This document shows, in pieces, positions 30,813 to 38,067 of a stretch of DNA of 64,000 nucleotides; position 1 is the stretch's first letter, and each line of letters opens with the position of its first letter. The position numbers and the translations under genes were made by a program. The notes beneath the pieces were generated by a model that saw nothing but the letters and a program-made list of their open reading frames with translations, did not search any database and had not been told where the DNA came from. Source of the stretch: Hymenobacter siberiensis (lineage in GTDB: Bacteria > Bacteroidota > Bacteroidia > Cytophagales > Hymenobacteraceae); contig NZ_JAHLZY020000001.1 in the NCBI RefSeq assembly GCF_018967865.2, forward strand, positions 2,108,001-2,172,000, in the 5' to 3' direction.

Positions 30813-32261
30813 TCACTTGACCTTGGGTGCGGTTACGGCTCCTGATGCCTTTACGACCTCCACGAACAACTCTTTGGCTAGGGCCAGCTCTTGCTGCTTT
30901 ACCAATGCACCGTCGTAGATGGGCACGATGTCGTTGATGCCGTGCTCCAGGCAGCGGGTCAGAAACTCCTGCATGATGCCCGACTCAATACGCTGCATGA
31001 TCAGCGCCAAGTTGGAGTGGGCGCCTTCCTTCTTGCTGTTGTTGCAGGCAAAACGAGTCTTCTTGATGGCGGCGAACAACTGCCACACCGATGGCCACTC
31101 GGCCTTAAAGGCGTCGTTTAGGATGCGGAAGTTCTCAGGTAGTCGTGATAACCGGCCGCTCTTGGCAATGGTGCCTTCCTGCTTGGCGAAGATTACCCGG
31201 AAGAACAAAATCTTAACGAGGCTGCGGTCGTCTATTTCAACGTCCTGAGCGTCGCTGTCTTCGTATCCGCACTCTTCGTCGAGGGCCGCCATCTGGGCAC
31301 GCCAGTCGTCGCCGATGTGTTCCTTGAGCAGCTGCATCCAACGCTCGTAGACCGTTCCCTCGGCACAGATGCGGCGGTACTCCTTGAAGTCGTAAGCGGC
31401 GGTCAGGCTACTGTTCAGGATGTCTTTTACCTCGTCGTAGGCTTCGGGCACGAACTGCTTCACCAGTTCAGCATCCACGATGGACGTGATCCACGGCTGG
31501 CTGTTCACGATGTCCAGCTCGGCCATGCGCTCGGTGCAGCCGGGGAAGCGAAGCAACGCACGCAACTCCTTCTTGAGACTGGTGTACTGGCTGTGGAAGC
31601 GACGGCCAAAGTTGCAGGCGAAGTAGTACTCGGTCTCCTGGGTCTTGATGGCTTCGAGTTGAGCGTCGAACTCGTACTTGTCCTTGTAGCGTGGCTTATT
31701 GTGGAGGGCGCTCAGAATGGCAGCAGCTTCGGGGGTGTCGTTGACCACGGTGATGTTGCGCATCAGCGGTGCCAGCACGTTGTAAGGCGACTCCAGGCGG
31801 CTCAGCATCTCCTCGAACTTGAACTGCTTGTAGGCCAGGTTGGCCCGGATGGCCCGGGGCGAAGTAACGGCGACACGGGTGTAGGTGGGTGCCGAGATGT
31901 CAAACAGGTCGAGCGACAGGGTGCAGCGGGGGTGCACACGGTAGCGGGTAGACGTGGCCGAGGCGGCGTGGGGGTTCTGTACTTCGATCAACTCGTGCTC
32001 CACCATGAAGTCACGGTAAGCCTTGATCTTGTTGGCGCTGAACAGCTCTTCCATGTGCTGCCAGTGCATCTGGACGAACGTGGTGGGGGTGATGCGGCCA
32101 TCGCTGATGCTGCGGGTGCGGTTGTAAAGGAACTTGAAGAAGACCACAATGCGGTCGGCGTCGAAGGGCTTGCCGTGGCAGAGGTCGTGTAGTTCGGTGG
32201 CACGGAGACCACGAGGCAGGTAGCCTTCGCAGTAGGGCAGGGGTTGTTTCTTTCTGGGCAT
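30813..32261 (-). CDS. Polymerase-like replication protein, family uncertain
   Basis: The protein is 482 aa. Residues 219-234 (GRRFHSQYTSLKKELR), 248-256 (ELDIVNSQP), 418-430 (LALIMQRIESGIM) and 447-453 (PIYDGAL) form a spaced series like the palm of family A DNA polymerases: motif A with D250, a helix with Q and E, and motif C with Y-D where polymerases have H-D. The N-terminal 110 residues look like a winged-helix domain. I read it as a divergent polymerase or primase-like replication protein. Family members are often left hypothetical, so this is inference. It is the only long minus-strand gene in the right half of the prophage and lies between two copies of the 34-bp repeat. It starts at ATG 32261. 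Confidence 0.5.
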   Translation of the reverse strand: MPRKKQPLPYCEGYLPRGLRATELHDLCHGKPFDADRIVVFFKFLYNRTRSISDGRITPTTFVQMHWQHMEELFSANKIKAYRDFMVEHELIEVQNPHAASATSTRYRVHPRCTLSLDLFDISAPTYTRVAVTSPRAIRANLAYKQFKFEEMLSRLESPYNVLAPLMRNITVVNDTPEAAAILSALHNKPRYKDKYEFDAQLEAIKTQETEYYFACNFGRRFHSQYTSLKKELRALLRFPGCTERMAELDIVNSQPWITSIVDAELVKQFVPEAYDEVKDILNSSLTAAYDFKEYRRICAEGTVYERWMQLLKEHIGDDWRAQMAALDEECGYEDSDAQDVEIDDRSLVKILFFRVIFAKQEGTIAKSGRLSRLPENFRILNDAFKAEWPSVWQLFAAIKKTRFACNNSKKEGAHSNLALIMQRIESGIMQEFLTRCLEHGINDIVPIYDGALVKQQELALAKELFVEVVKASGAVTAPKVK

Positions 32262-32587
32262 TAGTTCATCAGCTCATCAGTTATTTAATCGGAAGGCGGC
32301 AAGGAGGTTTTCGAACTCCTCCCTGCGCTTCACACCGCTGATGAGCCGGTATGCCGTGACCTTTTGTTAGATTATGTATGGGTTATAGAGCCCTCCCTTT
32401 CGATAGTTTGAGATTTATTTTCTGGGTTTAGGTACGTAAAGTGTTCCATAAAGGAGGATAACCCTTCCTCTCCTCCTGTCCAGGGGTTCGGTCCTTTCTT
32501 CTTCTTCGGCCATGTGTCAAATAAACCGATATAAGCGGTAGGGTAGGCGACTGTGCGAAATACATAGCGGAAACGTCCTCGCCACGA
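32262..32587. other. Divergent gap holding repeat copy D
   Basis: These 326 bases separate the minus-strand polymerase-like gene from plus-strand small genes. They hold a short hairpin (GGAGG, 8 bases, CTCC near 32305-32322), 34-bp repeat copy D (32431-32464) and no convincing gene. A minus-strand open frame across it is the shadow of the 32588 gene. Promoters for both directions should lie here. Confidence 0.5.
32431..32464 (+). repeat. 34-bp dispersed prophage repeat, copy D
   Basis: Starts GGTACGTAAAGTGTTCCATA, then AAGGAGGATAACCC. It differs from copies A and B only at the 3' end. It lies 170 bases upstream of the minus-strand gene and 124 bases upstream of the plus-strand gene. Confidence 0.9.
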
Positions 32588-32803
32588 ATGACCAGTATTC
32601 CTGTCAAAATAGACTACTCTGCCCTCGATACTGTGCGTGGCATGACGCCTGTAGAGCTGCTGCAGCTTGAAGTGATCCACGTTCGGGTGAAGCTCGACGA
32701 TCGTGGGTTCGCCATCGACTTCGTGATCGACGCCCCTGAAGCCGAAGCTCCGGCAGCAACCCCTGAAGTTGCAGAGCCCAAGACGCCGCAAAAGCGCAAA
32801 TGA
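32588..32803 (+). CDS. Small hypothetical prophage protein, 71 aa
   Basis: The protein starts MTSIPVKIDYSALDTVRG, followed by a helical part (PVELLQLEVIHVRVKLDD) and an acidic then basic Ala/Pro-rich tail (PEAEAPAATPEVAEP, KRK). It has no membrane segment or motif that I recognise. It overlaps the next gene by four bases (ATGA), so the two are coupled. A role in early control is possible because of its place beside repeat copy D. Confidence 0.5.
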   Translation: MTSIPVKIDYSALDTVRGMTPVELLQLEVIHVRVKLDDRGFAIDFVIDAPEAEAPAATPEVAEPKTPQKRK

Positions 32804-33207
32804 TCTTCACATTCTTACTATACACCGCCATGCTGGCCTACGCCGCACTAGACGGCTTCTGCGATGCTTTGTACTACTCACGCATGGGGGCTGATGCCTT
32901 CTCCTGGAACGAGCACTTAACGCTCACTGCCCAACGTGTCGTATTCGTCCTGTGTGGGCTCCTGGCAACGCAAGTGAGCATGTATCAGTTTGCAATCGTC
33001 GGGCTCGCCTGGGGGCTCGGTTTCAGCCTCGTGCATAATGGTTTCTACGAGGTGGGCCGCCAGCTCATCGATGGCCGCAAACTAGACTACACTTACCGGA
33101 GCAGCACATCAACTGCCAAGTGGGACTTCACCTTCAAGCAAGGCCTATGGATGGCTATCGTGGGTATTGCAGTACTAATCGCTAGTATATTTTTCAGGAC
33201 TTTTTAG
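32800..33207 (+). CDS. Multi-pass membrane protein, 135 aa
   Basis: Hydrophobic segments at about residues 1-18, 45-60, 63-82 and 115-132 suggest three or four membrane spans with short polar loops. The loop around 83-112 (VGRQLIDGRKLDYTYRSSTS) is polar and basic. It starts four bases inside the previous gene. I do not recognise a family. A small integral membrane protein in a prophage may modify the host envelope or block superinfection, but nothing in the sequence shows this. Confidence 0.5.
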   Translation: MIFTFLLYTAMLAYAALDGFCDALYYSRMGADAFSWNEHLTLTAQRVVFVLCGLLATQVSMYQFAIVGLAWGLGFSLVHNGFYEVGRQLIDGRKLDYTYRSSTSTAKWDFTFKQGLWMAIVGIAVLIASIFFRTF

Positions 33208-33228
33208 TCCGATTAATATACAAGAGTT

Positions 33229-33765
33229 ATGAAAATAACTCTTAGCAAAATAGTTGACGGCGTGGAAGTTCGCCAAATACCAGCATACCCTAAATACTGG
33301 ATAAGCTCTACTGGGGGAGTCATAGGTGCCCGTGGCAAATGGCTCAAAACCTTTCTCAACAGCGGTTACAAAAAGTTCTGCTTAGCAGGCGGTAATCTTC
33401 AATCAGTACATCGACACGTTGCCGAGTTGTGGGTCGAGAATCCAAAGCCGGACGAGTACTTCGTAGTTGACCATATCGACAGGCACAGAGGCAACAACGA
33501 TTACAATAACCTTCGCTGGACAACACCAAGGGGTAACTCTCAAAACTTACCACCCCGCATAAACAGCAAACACAAGAGTGGTTTCGTCGGCGTTCACATA
33601 GATCCACGACGTGAAAAGGGTGCACGCTACCAAGCGTTGATCCGGATAGACGGCCACCTTAAGCACCTCGGCCTCTTTTGGAACGCCGAAGATGCCGCTA
33701 ATTGCTACGACAACGCACTCGAAGAACTGGGTTTCCCACGAGTGAATTTTCCGCAGCACCAATAA
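33229..33765 (+). CDS. HNH homing endonuclease with AP2 domain
   Basis: The protein is 178 aa. Residues about 19-45 (YPKYWISSTGGVIGARGKW) are a NUMOD4-like DNA-binding start. Residues 61-97 hold the HNH core: H61 and H63 in VHRHVAELWV, D81-H82 in FVVDHIDRHR, and N89 and N94 in NNDYNNLRW. Residues about 115-165 (HKSGFVGVHIDPRREKGARY) are an AP2-like DNA-binding domain. Such enzymes cut a long target and spread themselves into empty sites. It stands between a membrane protein gene and a sigma-like gene, with 21 and 18 bases of spacing, and has AT-richer codons than its neighbours, as expected of a recent intruder. Confidence 0.85.
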   Translation: MKITLSKIVDGVEVRQIPAYPKYWISSTGGVIGARGKWLKTFLNSGYKKFCLAGGNLQSVHRHVAELWVENPKPDEYFVVDHIDRHRGNNDYNNLRWTTPRGNSQNLPPRINSKHKSGFVGVHIDPRREKGARYQALIRIDGHLKHLGLFWNAEDAANCYDNALEELGFPRVNFPQHQ

Positions 33766-33783
33766 AAGTCGCCCGCACTAAAC

Positions 33784-34620
33784 GTGGCCGCAACTACCCA
33801 GCGCAGACAACCCGCACAGATTGAATACAACGGCGCCACCTACTCCCTCTCGGATCTGTGCCGCCACCTCGGTTACAACCCCCGCAAGGAAGACCGCATA
33901 AACAACTCACGGGCGTACAACTACCTCCACAACGCACTCAACGTGCAGGGGCAGCCCGTTGGCACCGTAGTCGCCAAGCTACCGGCGCACATGGCCAAGC
34001 CGGCCGGGGTGAAGGCTACGTCGGTGCCGAAGGAACTGCCAGAAGCGACCCCGGAGCGGGCCGCCGACATCGAACGCTGGATCAACCAGGTCTACGCCCC
34101 AGAGATCCACACGGGCATCCAGAAGCGCATGTACATGAAGTTCGGCTACAAGCACGAGCGGTTTGAGGAGGCCTACCAGCAGATGGCCTTCAAGCTCTAC
34201 CAGCGGCTGCGCATCGATGAAACGCTGGTCTTCAACAACACCGGCCACCTCGCCTCCTACGTGTTCATGGCCGTTAGCAACAACATCTCGCAGCAGTTCA
34301 CTTCACTGGAATCGAAGAGCACGTACAGCTACGACGCCCAGGTGGAGACCGAGTCGGGCGACTTCACCATCCTGAACGTCGTGGGTGACGAGGAACCAGA
34401 AGACGACGAGGTAGACGACGAGCAGCAGACGCACAACCGCAAGCTGTGGAAAGCGATGGCCGGTCTGAAGCCGGAGCTGCGCAACTGCATGGAGCTGCTG
34501 ACGGAAGGGGCGGAGTACAAGGAGATCGCCGTGCGGCTGAACCTGCCGATGTACTCGGTGAAGAACTACATCAAGCGGGCACGGATACTGCTACAAGCCG
34601 CCTTGGGTAACAAGTCCTGA
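33784..34620 (+). CDS. Second sigma-70-like phage regulatory protein
   Basis: The protein is 278 aa. The N-terminal domain (IEYNGATYSLSDLCRHLGYN, residues 13-32) resembles a small DNA- or peptide-binding fold. Residues about 105-170 (GYKHERFEEAYQQMAFKLYQ, then FMAVSNNISQQF) fit sigma region 2. Residues about 232-272 (PELRNCMELLTEGAEYKEIA, then SVKNYIKRARILLQAAL) are a clear region-4 helix-turn-helix. A long acidic linker lies between. It would direct RNA polymerase to a class of phage promoters. The start is GTG at 33784. The stop at 34618-34620 directly abuts the convergent DUF2806-like gene with no spacer. It differs from the other sigma-like protein (2818-3519) in the N-terminal domain and the linker. 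Confidence 0.6.
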   Translation: MAATTQRRQPAQIEYNGATYSLSDLCRHLGYNPRKEDRINNSRAYNYLHNALNVQGQPVGTVVAKLPAHMAKPAGVKATSVPKELPEATPERAADIERWINQVYAPEIHTGIQKRMYMKFGYKHERFEEAYQQMAFKLYQRLRIDETLVFNNTGHLASYVFMAVSNNISQQFTSLESKSTYSYDAQVETESGDFTILNVVGDEEPEDDEVDDEQQTHNRKLWKAMAGLKPELRNCMELLTEGAEYKEIAVRLNLPMYSVKNYIKRARILLQAALGNKS

Positions 34621-35535
34621 CTAACTCAAGTCTGTGGGCTTTGGTACGGGTATCAAACAGCTTACGCTGCGGCTCCTGCTTATCCAGTGCTTAACGACAT
34701 ATTCCACTACACACTCATCAGGCACGGGCTTGCAAATAGAAGCTAACTCGTTGCCTATTTGAGTTAATGATACTCGGCCAGCAGGGATGGAAGCTCGAGT
34801 GTGTTTGTCGTCGGTTCGTTGTTTGATATAGGCTATATCGAAGTATTGCCCATGATAAGAAAGTTGCAACGCTTCCGTAGTAAAGCCCATACCGGACCCT
34901 GTAGATTCAAACGTAATCAGGCCTATTGCATCGAAATGCTTTAGTTGAGAATATGTGAAAGCGACGGGCAAATTATCTCGGACTTCAAATATGATAGGGA
35001 AGTACCTGCCGCTCTGATCCTTCCAGTTATAGGAGCAGAAGTTGCGGAACTCCAGCGCTTCCTTCTTCGTGAGTGTTGCCAAAAAATTTACTGTGCGGTG
35101 CGAAAATGCGCCTGGTTCATTTGCCTCGCCCGCCAACACCTGCGCCCACAAGTCCTGCATCTCTTCGTTTGATACCAGCCTGCTCTTGTCGAAGAAGTTG
35201 GCAATCCAATCATCGTCCATGTCCTCGGGCTTGGCGTCTTCTCGGATGTTCGGCAACGCTTTCATGATCTGCGCTTCTATGTTGCGCTGGTCACGTAGTT
35301 CTTCAGCGAGCACCCGGACAGACGCCCGATTCTGCATTGCCGCAATTTCTATATCCGCTTCCGCTTTCGTGATGGCTGCATCCTTCTCAGCCAGTGCCAT
35401 TCGTCGGGTCTGCCACGGTTTGAGGCCGCCTTCAATGGCATTGGACACCTTTTCGATAAAAACCCCCGAGTGCTTATTGGCAACGCCAAGGCCAGCCAAA
35501 CTCATTAACCCGTCAAAAATCGTCATATCAGACAT
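34621..35535 (-). CDS. DUF2806-like prophage cargo gene
   Basis: The protein is 304 aa. The central part (PEDMDDDWIANFFDKSRLVS, then EEMQDLWAQVLAGE and PGAFSHRTVNFLATL; residues about 102-155) matches the DUF2806 pattern D-x-D-W, then M-Q-x-L-W-A-x-x-L-A-G-E, P-G-x-F-S-x-R-T. A basic, Glu-rich coiled coil precedes it (about 45-90). The function is unknown. It is the last gene of the prophage, next to the tRNA target, and points toward the prophage interior. Genes in this place are often expressed in the lysogen and may protect the host against other phages; that is inference. I use the ATG at 35535, since a degenerate 34-bp repeat lies just upstream (35541-35558) and the longer frame would cover it. 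Confidence 0.6.
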   Translation of the reverse strand: MSDMTIFDGLMSLAGLGVANKHSGVFIEKVSNAIEGGLKPWQTRRMALAEKDAAITKAEADIEIAAMQNRASVRVLAEELRDQRNIEAQIMKALPNIREDAKPEDMDDDWIANFFDKSRLVSNEEMQDLWAQVLAGEANEPGAFSHRTVNFLATLTKKEALEFRNFCSYNWKDQSGRYFPIIFEVRDNLPVAFTYSQLKHFDAIGLITFESTGSGMGFTTEALQLSYHGQYFDIAYIKQRTDDKHTRASIPAGRVSLTQIGNELASICKPVPDECVVEYVVKHWISRSRSVSCLIPVPKPTDLS

Positions 35536-35540
35536 GTGGT

Positions 35541-35558
35541 AGAACACTGTTACGTACC
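35541..35558 (-). repeat. Degenerate copy E of the prophage repeat
   Basis: On the minus strand this reads GGTACGTAACAGTGTTCT, matching the first 17 or so bases of the 34-bp repeat apart from one inserted base. It lies five bases upstream of the DUF2806-like start codon. Confidence 0.6.
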
Positions 35559-35670
35559 CTCGCAAGATACGTGGACAGATTATTTTAACCCTCGGAACCC
35601 ACTGGGATGGGAGGGTACAGTCTGCGCTACTTGGGGCATCACTCTTAGTTCTGTACTATTCCTAAAAAGT

Positions 35671-35706
35671 AAAAACCCTCATAATCGGCTGACTATGAGG
35701 GTTTTT
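35671..35706. terminator. Bidirectional terminator at the prophage edge
   Basis: A 13-bp perfect stem (AAAAACCCTCATA with TATGAGGGTTTTT) has a 10-base loop. It has T runs on both strands. It would insulate the tRNA gene from the prophage. Confidence 0.85.
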
Positions 35707-35740
35707 GCTAAACGGTAGCAAGGAATAGTGATATTCCAGT

Positions 35741-35816
35741 GCGGTCTGGACGGGACTCGAACCCGCGACCTCCGCCGTGACAGGGCGGCATTCTAACCAA
35801 CTGAACTACCAAACCG
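35741..35816 (-). tRNA. tRNA-Asp (GTC)
   Basis: The minus strand folds into a full cloverleaf: acceptor arm CGGTTTG with CAGACCG, anticodon loop CTGTCAC with GTC in the centre, and the T-loop GGTTCGAGTC. The last base before the 3' end is C and no CCA is encoded. The 3' end faces the prophage, the usual geometry when a phage integrates into the end of a tRNA gene. The copy of the 3' end that would mark the other prophage junction is not in the window. Confidence 0.95.
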
Positions 35817-35860
35817 TTTGCCTTGGTGGAGAAGCCGTGTGCTTTTCCGTTTTGGTGATA

Positions 35861-35892
35861 CAAAGGTAGGGTAAGAAAACTGCGCCCTGCAA
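35861..35892 (-). promoter_or_regulatory. Promoter of tRNA-Asp
   Basis: On the minus strand TTG (35892-35890) is followed after 21 bases by TACCTTTG (35868-35861), the Bacteroidota consensus. The transcript would begin about 35855 and run into the tRNA 40 bases later. Confidence 0.7.
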
Positions 35893-35971
35893 GTATGGGG
35901 CCAATATTTCTTTAAAAAAGGGCTGTTTGGGAGCTTGGAGGTTGTTTCTCAGGAACATTAATTTTTGCGCC

Positions 35972-36000
35972 TTGCCGCAACGGCAGATGTTTTACCTTTG
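35972..36000 (+). promoter_or_regulatory. Promoter of accA
   Basis: TTG at 35972-35974 is followed after 18 bases by TACCTTTG at 35993-36000. The start codon of accA lies 114 bases downstream. Confidence 0.6.
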
Positions 36001-36114
36001 CCATCCGCCTTCGCAGCGGCATTTGGGGGCGCAGATAGTAGGGCCAATCCCCTTTTTAACTGTGCCGCCCGCTATTTTCGCTTTCCCACTCCACGCAAAC
36101 ACGCTTCGCAGTCC

Positions 36115-37062
36115 ATGCTTCTTGATTTTGAACAACCTATTGCTGCCCTCGAAGGCAAGCTTCTTGAAATGCAGAAACTCGCTGCCGACAGCGACGTGGA
36201 AGTAGGCGAAGCCGTCGCGGCGCTGGAAAAACGTATTAAAGACCTCAAAAAGGAAACCTACGCCAACCTCACGCGCTGGCAGCGGGTGCAGCTGTCGCGC
36301 CATCCGGAGCGGCCCTATACCCTGGACTATATAGATGGCATGGCCGATAAGTTCGTGGAACTGCACGGCGACCGCACCGTGGGCGACGACAAGGCCATGG
36401 TGGGCGGCTTCGGCGAGATTAACGGGCAGGCCGTTATGTTTATTGGCCAGCAGAAGGGGCACAACACCAAGCAGCGGCAGTTTCGCAACTTCGGCATGCC
36501 CAACCCCGAGGGCTACCGCAAGGCCCTGCGCCTGATGAAGCTGGCCGAAAAGTTCAACGTGCCGGTGGTGACATTGATTGATACGCCCGGTGCATTTCCG
36601 GGCCTGGAGGCCGAAGAGCGGGGGCAGGGTGAGGCCATTGCCCGCAACCTCAAGGAAATGTTTATGCTGAAGGTGCCGGTTATCTGCGTTGTTATTGGGG
36701 AGGGAGCGAGCGGCGGGGCCCTGGGTATTGCCATCGGCGACCGGGTGCTGATGCTGGAAAACACTTGGTATTCAGTTATTTCGCCGGAATCGTGCAGCAG
36801 CATTCTGTGGCGCTCCTGGGATTATAAAGAGCAGGCGGCCGAGGCACTCAAGCTTACGGCCACGGATATGAAATCGGCCGGGCTGGTCGATGGCATCGTG
36901 AAGGAGCCGCTGGGCGGGGCACATACTGCGCCCGAGGTGATGATTGAAACGCTGAAAAACACCCTGCTTAAGACGCTGAAAGAACTGAGCGCGATTTCGG
37001 TGGAGGACCGGATTTCACAGCGGATTGATAAGTTTTCGGCGATGGGCGTGGTGGTGGAGTAG
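36115..37062 (+). CDS. accA: Acetyl-CoA carboxylase carboxyltransferase subunit alpha
   Basis: The protein is 315 aa, the normal length for AccA. The conserved core is complete: [20 protein letters not shown], then [25 protein letters not shown] with the glycine pair for the acyl-CoA pocket, [20 protein letters not shown] and the C-terminal region. It works with AccD to move carboxyl from biotin to acetyl-CoA, the first committed step in fatty acid synthesis. I chose the ATG at 36115 ([16 protein letters not shown]) because the upstream frame is Pro/Arg-rich and runs through the promoter region. A Bacteroidota promoter is at 35972-36000. Confidence 0.95.
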   Translation: MLLDFEQPIAALEGKLLEMQKLAADSDVEVGEAVAALEKRIKDLKKETYANLTRWQRVQLSRHPERPYTLDYIDGMADKFVELHGDRTVGDDKAMVGGFGEINGQAVMFIGQQKGHNTKQRQFRNFGMPNPEGYRKALRLMKLAEKFNVPVVTLIDTPGAFPGLEAEERGQGEAIARNLKEMFMLKVPVICVVIGEGASGGALGIAIGDRVLMLENTWYSVISPESCSSILWRSWDYKEQAAEALKLTATDMKSAGLVDGIVKEPLGGAHTAPEVMIETLKNTLLKTLKELSAISVEDRISQRIDKFSAMGVVVE

Positions 37063-37157
37063 TTTTTTAAGCCGTTAGCTTATAGCAATTAGCTGTCAGC
37101 AGCTCTTGTTATTTGAAAAAGCTAACAGCTAATAGCCAGCAGCTAACAGCTAAAATA

Positions 37158-38006
37158 ATGAAAGTTCATACCATTGATACCGGCCTTTTCAAGCTCGATG
37201 GCGGCGCCATGTTTGGCGTGGTGCCCAAGAGCATGTGGCAGAAGCTGAATCCGCCCGATGCCAATAACATGTGCACCTGGGCCATGCGCTGCCTGCTGAT
37301 TGAGGACGGCGGCCGGTTGCTGCTCATCGACAACGGCATTGGCGACAAGCAGGACGACAAGTTTCGGGGGCATTTTTACCTGCATGGCGACGACACGCTG
37401 GAGAAATCCCTGCGTAAGCTGGGCTTCACCAGCGCCGATATTACCGATGTTTTTCTCACGCACCTGCACTTCGACCACTGCGGCGGCTCGGTGCAGCGCC
37501 GGCCCAATGGGGTGTTGCAGCTGGCTTTCCCCAACGCTACCTATTGGAGCAACGAGGCGCACTGGGACTGGGCCGTGACGCCCAACCCGCGCGAAAAGGC
37601 CAGCTTTCTGAAGGAGAATATTCTGCCGATTCAGGAAAGCGGGCATTTGAAGTTTGTCGACCTGCAGAAGGGCGTGCCTGATGCGCTGCCGCAGTTCCGC
37701 GAAATTATTGTGGCCGACGGGCACACCGAGAAGATGATGGTGCCGGTGATGGACTACAAAGGCCACACCCTGGCCTTTATGGCCGATTTGCTGCCCAGTG
37801 CCGCCCATATTCCGTTGCCCTACGTGATGAGCTACGACGTGCGCCCGCTCATTACCATGCCCGAAAAAGAAGCCGTGCTGCGCCGCGCTGCGGTCGAAAA
37901 TTGGGTGCTGCTGCTGGAGCACGATCCCACCAACGAAGCCTGCACCGTGACCCTCACCGACAAAGGCGTGCGCCTGGACCAGACCCTGCGAGTGGCGGAT
38001 TTGTGA
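37158..38006 (+). CDS. MBL-fold metal-dependent hydrolase
   Basis: The protein is 282 aa. It has the metallo-beta-lactamase fold signature FLTHLHFDHCGGS (His-x-His-x-Asp-His) at about residues 105-117, an upstream strand (LLIEDGGRLLLIDNGIGDK), and later ligands in IIVADGHTEKM and LLEHDPTNEA. It most likely hydrolyses a small ester, lactone or related substrate; AHL-lactonase-like proteins share this layout, but the substrate cannot be read from sequence. The start ATG at 37158 is preceded by several AGCTAACAGC-type repeats (37080-37150), which look like a short degenerate repeat tract. It lies between accA and a lipase gene, probably as its own unit. Confidence 0.85.
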   Translation: MKVHTIDTGLFKLDGGAMFGVVPKSMWQKLNPPDANNMCTWAMRCLLIEDGGRLLLIDNGIGDKQDDKFRGHFYLHGDDTLEKSLRKLGFTSADITDVFLTHLHFDHCGGSVQRRPNGVLQLAFPNATYWSNEAHWDWAVTPNPREKASFLKENILPIQESGHLKFVDLQKGVPDALPQFREIIVADGHTEKMMVPVMDYKGHTLAFMADLLPSAAHIPLPYVMSYDVRPLITMPEKEAVLRRAAVENWVLLLEHDPTNEACTVTLTDKGVRLDQTLRVADL

Positions 38007-38067
38007 GTTGGCGGAGTGGCGGATGGATGAGAAAGCCGTATCTGGCTAACTACCAATAGATAACAAC

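Noticed and set aside
32372..32587. Minus-strand open frame extending over repeat copy D
   Set aside because: It is mostly the antisense of the 32588 gene and then runs through the repeat; no start or composition supports it.
1..35740. Integrase or repressor gene
   Set aside because: No site-specific recombinase or clear lambda-type repressor is seen in this part; the left end of the prophage is outside the window.
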